From positions 64,899,355-64,963,354 of the forward strand of contig NC_016131.3 of assembly GCF_000005505.3 (NCBI RefSeq): DNA of 64,000 bases. Direction: 5' to 3'. This DNA is from Brachypodium distachyon (lineage: Eukaryota > Streptophyta > Magnoliopsida > Poales > Poaceae). Both the position numbers and the translations under genes were made by a program. Under the pieces are notes generated by a model, which was not told where the DNA came from, ran no database searches, and saw nothing but the letters and a program-made list of their open reading frames with translations. Below, one piece after another: positions 11,280 to 22,400 of this stretch; positions within the stretch are counted from its first letter, which is position 1; each line of letters opens with the position of its first letter.

Positions 11280-12765
11280 CATCTAAGAGACGGGTTTTTA
11301 TGCTAGAGATACTCTTATACGTCGATCTATTATGCCCTAAAAGAAGACATCGGTCTACGGAGTATTAACTAAGCCGAAAAGAATTGCTCACTTAATCAAG
11401 AAAAGAAACGTATCGTAGACTCGTAGCTGCTCAGCACGGGGTAGACCTCATCGATAACCGCTTCCGAAACCGGCGACCTCCACTTCGCAATGAACGGTCA
11501 GAGCCTCAGAGGAGGTCCAGAGGGTCGAGGGCTGAGATCCAGGGCACGGCATGCCCTGCGCCCCAATATCTACCATTCATTCAAATCGGACGGTCAGCAG
11601 CAGGCAGCGAATTTTTTTCTTTCTTTTTAGCAGAAGAGGCAGCGATTCACCATGCTGGTTGACTCCTTGCTCTGTCATCTTCTTCACGGGGCCGCAGACT
11701 CTGTCATCTCCTTCACTGGGCCGCCCTGCCTCTGACAAGCGCGCCAAGTCGCACAAGGCAGCCACTGAGGGACGGACAATACGCCGTTGACATTCTATTT
11801 CCACCCAAATCCTGAAGATTGACAGACCCTGCTCTCTTCGGTTTTTGCTCCCCACGGCCAGCTCACTTTAGTCTATGATTTTTTGGAGCTGGGCAGTTCG
11901 GACGGCAAGCATAGCGTCCCAGGGAAGATTCCGATATAAAATTAAAAGAAACAAAGCGAACAAGTAACCGAAAGAAAAGACCATGTTTAAAGAGTAACAA
12001 GCAAGAAAAAACAAACATCACCCACCTGTATGCTACCGAATATTCGTTTATTGATGTCCTTCGCGCCCACCTTAGAAAAGAATATTGTCAGATACCAGAT
12101 GCTCGTCTGATGATTTCATCCTTCCTGTGCCCTCCTGGCTAACAGTAAATTCACGAAACTATCAATGAACAAAACTGGACGACATGTAGGCAAACCAAAC
12201 CCTTTACCTCCTGGGCTTGGCTTCCTGGCCAAGCGTTTTTCCAGGGCTGTTGGCACGCGGCACAGGAATGCAAAGGGGTGGGCACAATTGCAGTGGCGGC
12301 CAGGCAGATGCCAGCATCTCCTTCTCCAGAAGTTGCAAGATACGTTACATAAAGGCAAACCCTGACGTATGTAAATTACTCACCTCACGAACCCTGGTGA
12401 TTGTGATTGACACCACTTTGTGGGGAACTTTTGCAAATTTGCCCTTCTCAAACCTCGATTTGCATTTCAAAGATAACATCATCATCTTTTTTTTTAACAA
12501 GGACCCCTCTCCGTCAGCCCTCAGGGGGGATATCATCTCGCAATATACTAGTAGATGCCGACACCTTTTGCAATCGTGAGATTTCCCAATTGACAGAGGG
12601 CATAAGTGGAAAATGTATAAACAGCAATTTGAAGTTGTTCCAGAATCCTTCATTGCCTTCTTGCGAAACGGGCAAAAGGCTCTTCCTCCTTCCAGTTTCA
12701 AAAGGAAATCCAAACACGAAACTCAGCAAGACATCGAGCTTGGCCATCTCGATTCTATTTCAGCC
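11280..12765. other. Intergenic and PITP leader, no separate gene seen
   Basis: No recognisable protein. The right part probably includes the 5' untranslated region and promoter of the phosphatidylinositol transfer protein gene whose ATG is at 12766. Frames at 12217-12886 on either strand show no domain and overlap the gene's first exon. Confidence 0.4.
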
Positions 12766-14890
12766 ATGGTTCAGATCAAGGAATTGTATCCTTCTACGAT
12801 CACCTATATGTTCTTGGAATATCACTTTTATGTGCATGATTTTCCTTCTTTTATCATCTCTCTTGTTAACTCATTGTTCCGCGTGAAATTGGCACCTTGA
12901 CTTCGATCCTGCGCGAATGAAGCCGAATCGTCATGCCTATGTCGATGGAGGAGGTATGGAGAATCGACAAGAAAATTCAGTAGGTTTTGTGTTCTTTTTT
13001 CTTGAGATAGTAACTTTGCTGATCAAGATCGATTATTACGCTGCAGTATGAAATTGGGCTCAGCTACACCATCATGAAGATGGAGCAGCAGAATACAAAC
13101 GGCAAGGAGGGCGTAGAGGTGCTGCAGCAGGCCCCGTTTGAGGATGAGGAACTCGGTGAGGGCCAATTAACTTCGAAAGTTTATCATTTGCAAAGGTTCG
13201 TATGTATAAACTTGAAGTCATCTTGTTTTGTTTTGTTTAAGTGGGCTTCACGACTTCATAAATTGTTTCGGAAAGAAGAAAAACATGCCTATTAAAATCC
13301 ATTCCAATCTTGTGAATATTTCTAGACATCCCCTGACAATAATAAGCCTGTCATGGTAATCATTCATGGGAGGCTAGAGCAAAGCTAAGTACATAATTGG
13401 CAAATTAGCATTTAGCAGTAATAAGGATTAAGAAGTATATATGTTGCAATCAGGACATTGTGAAATAGATATAGGTTTAGTTAAACTATGTGCATGAAAA
13501 TTATAAATTAGAGAAAGATATTTCCTTCCCAGCAAACACTTGTAGTGCAAAAAATTGAAGGCGAAACTATATGCAGCAAAATTCCATCTTGGATGAAGGG
13601 CTTCGCGTCCACGAGTGCTCTCGCCGTGCACGAGGACTCCTGGTGTGCGTATCCAAAGAGCAGAACAGGTCCGCACAGAATCTTTGTGTACCAAATGTCA
13701 GACATATTTTAGCTACATTGCACGACGAACATTCTTGCTAAACTGTGTCCATTTGTATGTTCCTCCCATCTCCATGGTTGCCGTGGATGTTGCTCTGAAC
13801 CTCATCAGTGATCAAGGTACCACGGAGCAGAGAAATCTTATGTTCTTAGAACCCAACACCCCTTTAGTTCATTCAGTACTTCCAGACTAACTTCATTCTT
13901 CGTGATGATGCAGTGCCCGCTTTTCAGCAAGTGTTCACTCACCATTGACACCGTGATTAGACCTGACAACGGCTGTTCTGACAATGTAAGCACATCCACT
14001 CGTCTCGTCCCCATGTTTAAGACTTTCAGACAAAACGAAAATATTAGTACTAAGGAGATCGAGTGCGTTACAACCAGGCGCATAATCTGACCAGTCAGCA
14101 ACTAGCTGCAAGAGAGGTCGAGATCATCGACATCGCATCGGTATCACGGGACTACTGGAGCAAAGTGATCACTGCTCCGAAGGTCGACCTCACAACCTTT
14201 AAGTCCCAACTCACGAACCGAGGCCCTCTTCTGAAGGGGTGGATGGTAATGCAGATGTCTTAATCCCCCTTCCCCAGCACATATATACTTCAGATCAGAG
14301 GACCGTCAGATGCTCTTACTGTTAGATTTTGACATGTTCGCATGTTTTATGCGCATGGGATTCGAACTGGTTCAGGATTCTTGCCATCCCGTGATGACGA
14401 CATACAAGCTGGTGACCATGGATGCTCCCATCTGGGGCTTGGGCGAGCGGCTCGAAGACTGCATCATCGCTGTACGTAGGCTCTGACCAGTCTTAAACTC
14501 TGAATTTGGCATGATATTACTTCAGAACATGAGAGCTAAGGTGGTTGCAGGGGGAGAGGGCGCTGTTCCTGGCGTGCCACCGGCTGTGCTTCGCGTGGGT
14601 GGACGAGTGGCACGGCATGACCATGGAGCAGATCCGGGACATGGAGAGGCACAACGACCTACTCCTCAAAAAGGTCAGCACGTCGGTCGGATGACTAGCT
14701 TGAACTCTTGATTCTTGAAGCTTCGATCTTATCGAGGAGTTTAGCACTTGTCGTTCGCGTTGGCTTCTGAATCCTGATCCGTGGCACGTCGCTGCAGACA
14801 CTGAAGAAGGCTGCGTTGGCCGGGAGCAAGCACGAGGGCAAGAGGAAGTCTCTCAAAGACGAGATCGCAGTGGTCGGGAGCTGCACGTAG
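12766..14890 (+). CDS. Phosphatidylinositol transfer protein (PITP, START-like)
   Basis: Nine coding exons: 12766-12785, 12923-12953, 13047-13195, 13577-13668, 13914-13985 (start uncertain), 14078-14245, 14376-14471, 14551-14673, 14798-14890, about 260 residues. PITPs are cytosolic proteins that move phosphatidylinositol and phosphatidylcholine between membranes. The N-terminus reads MVQIKEF then RIVMPMSMEE. It is followed by YTIMKMEQQNT, PFEDEELGEGQ, YHLQ-SKIPSW, ADNG-like PDNGCSDN, KFKSQ-like TFKSQ, RGPLL, TAYKLV-like TTYKLVTMDAP, WGLGERLED, GERALFLACHR and CFAWVDEW, all family hallmarks in order. The C-terminus is Lys-rich. The exon 4 to exon 5 junction is odd. Exon 4 ends in phase 1 (ACA-G), but the only nearby acceptor AG (before 13914) would break the frame. 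The in-frame position (13903 or 13906) has no AG. All other junctions are GT-AG and in phase. The gene may be splice-damaged or use an alternative site. Confidence 0.88.
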
Positions 14891-15937
14891 CGCTGTATGC
14901 TGCTTTGCTGGTTCCTGTGAAAGATGGCCCATTAATTTGTCCCCGGTGGCTCAATTGGGCGCAACATGGCCGAAGCAAATTCAGATTCGGTGCGTCAATT
15001 ACGGCTAAATTAACACTGTACAGTACTGTACATATATGTCGTTTCAGAAACAGTGTACATAAACATGCGTGCGTCCGCTGAAGATGCTGCGGATATGGTG
15101 TCCCAAGGCGTCCATGCCCTGCCAGTGCGTGTGGTTCTCAACGTTAAATATTGGAGATGAAATGATGCTTCAGATGCTCGATTAGTCCCACTTAAAAGGA
15201 AGAGTTTTTCTTCTTCTTATCCGTGCCCATACGTGTGCGTGCAGCGTGCCTTGGTGCAGCAGCTCTATTCGATTGGAACTGGTGAATTGTTTTTGACGGC
15301 AGTCGGCACAAGGACCAAGTAACGATTAACGAACGTCACAGTTCGCGTCCGCTCCCCCATCCCCACCCGGCCGCACCCGCCCTGATCAAGTTATGTTTCC
15401 TTTCACAAAACGAGCGATTAGGTACTAATGGATTGGAGCGTTGTTGGGCGAGGAGCTCGGGGGCCTCTGTTGGGCTAGAAGCAGAGCTCAGCCTGCTAGG
15501 CCACTAACCTTTCAGGCGTTTTTCTCTTTTTCATTCTTAATTAATATTTGGGCCTGTACTTCTCCTAACACTCCCTAACCTATATCTGGGTCTCTGGATT
15601 GGCCGGGCCTTGGGCCGGCGTCCCTCTTGCATACAAACTCAACACAATCTTGGGCCTGTACAGAAACTCAACACAATCTTTGTCTTAATTTTTTTAAGGT
15701 TCAATACAATCCATGTCTCTTATCTGTCATCTTCTTTTCGCTCAAAAAAAATAAAATCTGTCATCTTCTGGATAGTCAAAACATGTAGAAGCCGTGACAT
15801 CCAACTTATGTGATTTTAACTATTATATCTGTCATCTTCAGGACGGTACGTTTTTTGTATCACATACTCGAAACGACCGCTCGATTACTTTTATTTCCCA
15901 TTCTGGGGAAGTGACTGCAAAACGTAACAAGTGACTA
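14891..15937. other. Intergenic, no gene seen
   Basis: PITP 3' region followed by ordinary grass intergenic DNA with T-rich stretches. No domain is recognisable in any frame. Confidence 0.45.
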
Positions 15938-16049
15938 CTCCCGCGGTCTCGTATTAAGTGATTTCAATTTATCCAAATATGAATGTATTTATGTCTAAAA
16001 AGGGTTTAGATAGATACATGTAATAAAAAATCACTTAATATGAGACGAA
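15938..16049. mobile_element. Stowaway-type MITE, right end cut off
   Basis: The left TA and end (ctcccgcggtctcgtatt) pair with the right arm (cttaatatgagacg) at 16033-16046. The terminal 'gagggag-TA' is absent because a Helitron-like sequence starts at 16050, which suggests insertion into the MITE's end. Confidence 0.6.
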
Positions 16050-16533
16050 TCTATCCCTAATAATAAAAGCAGGAAGGGTTCCTTCGTCGTCGTCCGCCGT
16101 GCATCAATTTCCGTGCATGTTTTGATTTTCCGTGTCTTCTTACACTCCATCGAACCTTCCTTTTCCTGTTTCCACAGCGCTGCCTTCTCGGGCCGCCGCC
16201 GCCGACTCAACTGCCCGCGCAGCACCTCCCTGCGGTGACCGCTCTCGATATGCGTCGGCGCCGGATTAGATTATCGTGCAAGAGACGAGCAAAGGGGTCC
16301 AGGGCTGATCGGCGCTATCCACCGTTCCTCGTGCACTGCACCACCGCGTGCTCTGACGCCAGCCACGGCCGGCGGGTGGTGTGGACTGGGTGCCATGTCC
16401 GTGGCCGCGACTGCTAGCATCGGTCTCGAGATCATTTTGATTGAATGTCCAATTATATTGTTATGTTTTGTATAAACATGAATTTTCGTGTGCACGTGTT
16501 TAAGCGGCCGTGGCAACGCACGGACCTTGTAGT
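16050..16533 (+). mobile_element. Short non-autonomous Helitron
   Basis: The 5' end tctatccctaataataaaag, preceded by A, matches the grass Helitron start. The 3' end has the typical hairpin (ccgtg-gcaacg-cacgg, 16507-16522) about ten bases before the likely terminus, followed by T. There is no replicase/helicase coding capacity in 480 bases. The exact 3' base is uncertain because the terminal CTRR is degenerate. Confidence 0.6.
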
Positions 16534-16945
16534 ATGGAATGTAAAACAAGTACACCGCCTTTAAGGCTACACTGTTAAGAAAACAGAGTTTAAGGCTATA
16601 CTTTTAGGCAAAGAAGCAAAAACTAACAAATGGCAACTCCCGAAGATTAAATTCGGGTAAGCTACGAGTACAAACTCCGGGGTATCCTCCAAGTCACGGT
16701 GAGCTCGACGTCGACCACGGGAAGAAGAAAACGACGAGGCGACAGCTGTTGCGACTGCAAAAGGCGACCCAAAACAGCCAAAACGGGGCCACACAGACGT
16801 GTACGAATACAAGCAGGCCGGAACAAAAGAGACGGGCCACCAGCAGAGAAGGGAGCAGAGTTTTAAGTAGGGGCGAGGTTATAAAATCTTAATCCCCCGC
16901 AGTTCAGCATCCCGAATACGCACGCCACTCCCCGCACGAAATCTG

Positions 16946-16981
16946 CTACGTGGACTGCCACCGGCCAAGCCGCGTGCCGAC
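16946..16981 (+). promoter_or_regulatory. ABRE and DRE/CRT motifs upstream of RCI2/LTI6 gene
   Basis: tacgtgg (16947-16953) is an ABA-response element core and gccgac (16976-16981) is a dehydration/cold response (DRE/CRT) core. They lie 170-210 bases upstream of the ATG. They fit the known cold/ABA/salt induction of this gene family. Motif function here is inferred. Confidence 0.6.
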
Positions 16982-17045
16982 ATCGGGACACGTACCCCCC
17001 GCTCCAGATCGCATCGGAACGGTCACCCAGATCACCCAGACTTGT

Positions 17046-17053
17046 CTATATAA
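17046..17053 (+). promoter_or_regulatory. TATA box of RCI2/LTI6 gene
   Basis: tatataaa at 17046-17053, about 100 bases before the start codon, within a GC-rich promoter. Confidence 0.7.
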
Positions 17054-17153
17054 ACCGGACGTGTACATTATCTGGAGATACATCGAATCAAACTGCAGTT
17101 CCAGGCGCTTCTTCAGTCCCAGAGAGTGAAAAAAAAGGAAAAGAAAGTGCGCC

Positions 17154-17422
17154 ATGGCGTCGGCGACGTTCCTGGAGGTGATCCTCGCCATCATCCTGCC
17201 GCCCGTCGGCGTCTTCCTGCGATACGGCCTCGGGGTAAGTGTATTTCTTCGCTGCCCTTCGATTTTACGGGTTCCGTTGCGCCGTTTTGAGTCTCGTATC
17301 TGATTCTTTTGGTTACTGGTTTGCGTGCGATCGAGCAGGTGGAGTTCTGGATCTGTCTCCTGCTGACCATACTGGGGTACATCCCGGGGATCATCTACGC
17401 CGTCTATGTGCTGGTGGCTTAA
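17154..17422 (+). CDS. RCI2/LTI6 (PMP3 family) small hydrophobic membrane protein, blt101/ESI3-like
   Basis: Two exons, 17154-17234 and 17339-17422, separated by a 104-base GT-AG intron in phase 0, encode 54 residues. PMP3-family peptides sit in the plasma membrane and help maintain membrane potential and ion balance. In cereals the genes are induced by cold, salt and ABA. Two transmembrane helices are obvious: FLEVILAIILPPVGVFLRY and FWICLLLTILGYIPGIIYA. They carry the invariant ILPP and GYIPGIIYA motifs. The C-terminus VYVLVA matches the barley blt101 / wheatgrass ESI3 branch, which lacks the longer charged tail. The start ATG follows gccATGgcg, a good plant context. An ABRE, a DRE and a TATA box lie upstream. 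Confidence 0.96.
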
Positions 17423-18124
17423 GCAAGAAGAGCCTGCAGCTAGCAGGTCCGTCGATCGGCCTGTGATTGGCGAGGGGGTGTGTGCAAGAGCAGATGCTGC
17501 TGCGTTTTAGGGGTGTGATGTGTTGATCTGTATGCGCGTGTATGTATTGGGGGTATTGTGGATTGTGGCTGGTGATGAGTGTATTCCGGAGGGCTTTTGT
17601 GCGCTCGTCGGCTGCAGTGTATATGATCTTAGTGTTGGATGTTCATTCGTGCAAATGATCTTTTGGGACCAAAATCTTATGCATGATCACTAACAAATGA
17701 GACCATCTCCAATGCAAGAATTTTAGGATAGACGCTTCAACAGACCCACAAGTGCCCAAGCATCAGGCCATGTGTTGGAATTACTTGGTTTGGCTTTGTA
17801 CCTTCACAATAATCCCTGTGTAGCACGAGGCAAAATTAGTTTAGCCTCTTGCTTATTGAGAGGGGATTAGACTCGATTTGTTCTTTACCTCTTCGGCTCT
17901 TTGCGTTCCTCCGCCGACAACGTCCCCGCCTAGTGGCTTCACAATGATCGCACTAGTACACGTGCGTTCCTCCAGCCAGCCGCCATCGTCCACGGCTCGT
18001 GGCTTCACAGTAATGAACAACATTGAACATGATGGCAAGACAAGTTGTTGAATAGCTCAATTTTCGCTAAGTCGCTAAAGCGATAAGCGAAAGAGAAAAG
18101 TATAATTTTGGCCATCAATTACTA

Positions 18125-18327
18125 CATCCGTTCCTACCGGTCCCACACATCGCTACGGGTCCCACACATCGCTAGGTTAAGAACTAACGTAGCATGTTAA
18201 TTATACCATTAGAAAATAGAGCATTTGAAATTTTTAATGATATAATTTTTTGATATAAAACTAATGTTACATTAATTAAATCTTCTGACCTAGGTATGCG
18301 TGGGCCCATAAACCGGAACGGAGGGAG
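18125..18327. mobile_element. Stowaway-like MITE with internal duplication
   Basis: TA-flanked, ends catccgttcctaccgg / ccggaacggagggag. Just inside the left end a 19-base segment (ggtcccacacatcgcta) is present twice in tandem (18139-18176). The core is AT-rich. Confidence 0.65.
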
Positions 18328-18916
18328 TAGCAGTAAAGAGAAAAGTATAATTTTGACCATCAATTAGCAGTAAAGTTTAGAAATGGTTCTCAACTCAAAT
18401 CTAAACCGGATTAGATGTTTTTGAGTGGTTTTGATTCCACGTGGCACGTTTTTCCTAAGAATTTGCTATGTCAAATGACATGATGCACAGTTGAGTGACC
18501 AAATCTATATAATTTCGAGTTCAGGGACCATTTGTGGTTGGAACTTAATGCAATTTGATGCGGTAAGTTCGGAGAAAAACCGCTCAACATGAAATCAAAA
18601 CCGTTCAAAATCCGGAAAAGAGACTCAAAAGACTACATACTGCCAATCGAGTGACAAAATATGCGTTCTCTTAAAAAACTAAAATAACGAAGTACAAAAC
18701 GCTTCAGGGAACAAATCTTGATGACTACGATGGATGTTAATGGACTTTGGTGATCATTTTTCCATATGTCGTCACTTTTACCTTCGGGGTGCCGCCCCTA
18801 AGGATACAAAAACCCAACAAAACTACTTGCGACACATTGGTGATTCACCTGAACCGGTGTCGAACCGTCGATAAAAAAGGAACCGAAAGACTGGTCAAGA
18901 TTACAAGTCCTATAGC

Positions 18917-18941
18917 TTCTCTCTCTCTCTCTCTCTCTCTT
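18917..18941. repeat. (CT)n microsatellite
   Basis: Twelve uninterrupted CT units followed by an impure pyrimidine tract to about 18953. Confidence 0.9.
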
Positions 18942-19137
18942 TCTTTTTCTTTTGAGAGAATTTCATATTTGCCACTCAAATTTTGCGCATATGTCCAAAT
19001 GACACTCGGAATTTTCTTGTTCCAAATTTGCCTAAGTTGACCATCAAATAAGAGATGAAGAGACAATTTTTACCCCTAGATAGCATGTTGATTTTTCCTT
19101 TACAACATGGCGCCTTACAACAAAATACTCCACCCGT

Positions 19138-19455
19138 CTCATTTTATTTGTTGCTTTAGATTTTTATTTTTCCCCTGTAATAAGTGTCGTATTGGGTAGT
19201 ACTGATATCGGTTTTCGGAATTCATTCCCTACTGCCTAATTACTTTTTTTGACAGCACTGCTTAATTACTTTGTTCGGTGTGCATGCAGCCACCACCTGT
19301 AAGTGCATGCGATCCGGCGTGAAATGTGGGGCCCCAAGGGGCCAGGGCGTGAGATTACTTACAACAAAATCAACTCCTGTTTCAGCCGCACCAATAATCG
19401 GGTGCTTTGGTATTTGGACTAAATTTAAAACGAAAAAAAAATGAGGCGGATGGAG
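19138..19455. mobile_element. Stowaway-like MITE (about 320 bp)
   Basis: TA-flanked ends ctccacccgtctcattttat and atgaggcggatggag are inverted repeats. The interior is longer than usual and includes near-repeated 'gcctaattactttttttgaca' type sequence, so a secondary insertion is possible. Confidence 0.5.
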
Positions 19456-22400
19456 TATTTTGTTGAAAAGAAAAAAAATCAGCATACTCTCTGGAGGTAA
19501 AATTGACTTTTCAATTCTTACTTAACGGTCAACCATCGGTAGTGGCGTATTTGTACCCCATGCAATTTTGAGTGACAAATTTGAAACAAGAAAATTCTAA
19601 ATGACATATGAGCAAAATTTGAATAGCAAACGTGAAATTCTCTCTTTTCTTTTTGAGGTGGTACGGCTTCTTTCTCTCGGGAAGGTAGGTTTAGCAAACG
19701 CTCTCTTCTGACCTCAGAGATAAGTTCAAATTGGGCCGGCCTATTTTCAGTCTAGCGGGCTAACTCACGCTAAGGGGCGCCTGATTCTGGGAAGGGTCGG
19801 GCTTGTACGCGTTGGCTGGCCAGGCCAGGCTTACCTGTGCTGAAATTTCTAATTTAAGTAGGGTTGGGCCTTTGCGGCTGATTGTTCAGTGAAACTAGCA
19901 GAGCCTAAAAGGCTTCTTAATCCTAGCCCACTACTAATGTTACCACTTATGTCTTCAGTTTATTCCCCTCAAAAAAAAACCTTATGTCTTCAGTTGGATA
20001 CTGCCATACTGGGCGCACGCGCACCAGACACCAAACAACCATTTGAAGGGCTAGATTTCAGTGAGCTTGGATCGTTGTTCTAAAAAATAAACTGAGATTG
20101 CTTTCGGTTTACTGGGGGCTGTCAGTGTCAGATACTTAGACCAGAGGTCCACCGTGTGCTTAGTCAGCAATAAATAACGGAGTATAGCAGGCAATTAGAA
20201 CTTATCTATTGACCGACGACCAAGGTGCCGAAAGTGTTCGTTGCTTCTTTTTGGGGTCGTGCAAGAAAAGGTTTTCTGTGCAACTCATAGCCCCATTCCC
20301 TTCCGGAAAAGGGAAGAAACCCCTGGCACATACATGACCTGATTCGGAAAACAGCTAAAAAGATCGATGAGCTTCCCGTGCATGCACGCCCTGGTGACTG
20401 CTGAGCTAGCCAGCCAGCGGATCCGACCTTTTCCAGCCATCGCTGTAATGCACGCACTGGTGTCTGTCTATCTGAGGCGCCGCGTCATGCATACTGAATT
20501 ACCGATGCGAGCCTAGATATCTGAAAAAAGGTCGAATTTTCCGCAGCACGGAGTTCTCGGGCTACAGTCTGATTGCCATCCAACGTATACTGTACTTCAT
20601 GTGGACTACACTAGCTAAGCTGTCTACAAAAACAAATACGTGAGCTCGAGGTTTGCAGTCCCAGCGTTGCTGACTGCGTGACACATGCATATACGGCTCC
20701 GTGCAAATCTAACGCCGAATCGATCTGCTGGCTCATCATGACACCCACAAACGCCGGTCGGTGATCAAACTGGTATATATATACGCAAGTGGTGATAAAA
20801 CTGGCGCAAAAAACTCGGGCCGACAGACAACTAGCTAGCCCCAGTTGCTCATTTCTCTTGCAAGCTCCAGATCGAGGCACATATAAGCTCCGGCATGAAC
20901 ATGTCAACGTGCAGCTAGATAGCACTTGCGTTAATCTTGCATATTAATTTCATCATGTGCTACTAGAAAAGCGGGCATCGATCCGTGCATATATGTACTG
21001 GGGCGGGAACGTGGCGGGATGTATAGTTGCATTGGTGGGAGGCCTCAAAACGAGATGCTTATACGAGCCATAACCCCCAAACGGCCAAACGTGATGTTGG
21101 TTGCATGCATGAATCCCATGATTAATTCTACACACACGCGCGAAGCCAAGTCGGTCGACATGCACGGCACGCGGAGGGAATTACGGAGAGAATCGACGCG
21201 GGGAGACGACAGACAGATCGTCGACTGCCCACCAGCAGTCTGATCCTCCCTTTCAATTATGCCTGCCGGCCAGCTCGCTCACACATGTACACCACCTCAC
21301 CTGGTGATGGGTTTAACTGATTAAGAAAGATAGATGAGCAATTGAGCAGAATGCTGTGTCGTGTGCCCCTTGGCCGCGTGCACCAATGATCCCTCCGGCC
21401 ATCCCTTCCTCGTCAAGTTTTCTCTGCAACTCGCACCGTACACTGGCTGAAATAACGCTGCACGCATGATTCAATTAGGCAGATGCACCTGCCAATATAG
21501 TGTTCAGTTTGGAACTACTGAACTAGTACTTTGAGATATAGATCCCCTTCTAGAATGTTCCAGAAGTATTGTCATTCATGTATAAACTGCAGGTTTTGCA
21601 GGGTTTTCCCCCCATCTATGTTCGTGTAGAGAGAAGATCGAAGCTGCAGCAGCAGCGGGTGTGTGTCCCATGCGAATTAATAAAGGGCACACAAAAGTTT
21701 CCCCAAATTACAACATGCATGGGCCATCAGCTGCCTATCTAATCTGATCGATCTGGAAAAACAAAGCCAGCGCTGCCTTTGGAACCCATCTGATGATGAT
21801 TACGGCATTACGGTGCTGTTCTCTCGCTCGCTCGTTGCTTTACATTTGAGCCAGACAGACAGCTCACGCCTCTGATCTTACAGCTAACTCCCAGCCCAGC
21901 CTTGTCCCTTTGCGGGTCTCCCCCCCCCCTCCGGTCCAGTCAAACCTAAGCTCACTTTCTCGATCCCTCTCTCCTGATATCCTCCCATCCTCTACAGTGC
22001 AGTGCTGCACTGGAGAGTAGTTACAGTTGTCCACGTTGCGGGCACCAGGCACTGGCAGGAAGAGAAGAAACAACGGGAGGAGAGGAAAGGAGAGATTCCC
22101 GTTGATCTGGACCGGGGACTGGAACATGTGCTTGCCCCCGCCCCGGCCACTTGTTTGCGGTGCTCGGACGGGACGGGTGAATTTTCCGGGGCGGTTTACT
22201 CGTGTGGATCGCCCGATCGGACGATCGGGATCTTGCCTCCGAGCTGCAGGGCAGTGAAAAATACGGAGTAGATAGCTAGTACACTCTGCTGCAATACACT
22301 GGTGCAAAAAGCGCTGCCGGCATTCCTGCACTGGCCCATGCCGCCATGCGGTAACGGAACTAAGTAGGCTTGCTATTTTAGGATCCTAGCTAGCTAGGTG

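Noticed and set aside
21864..22331. 155-codon minus-strand frame
   Set aside because: No domain, no splice context, no recognisable homology; it lies in a GC-rich patch of an otherwise empty region.
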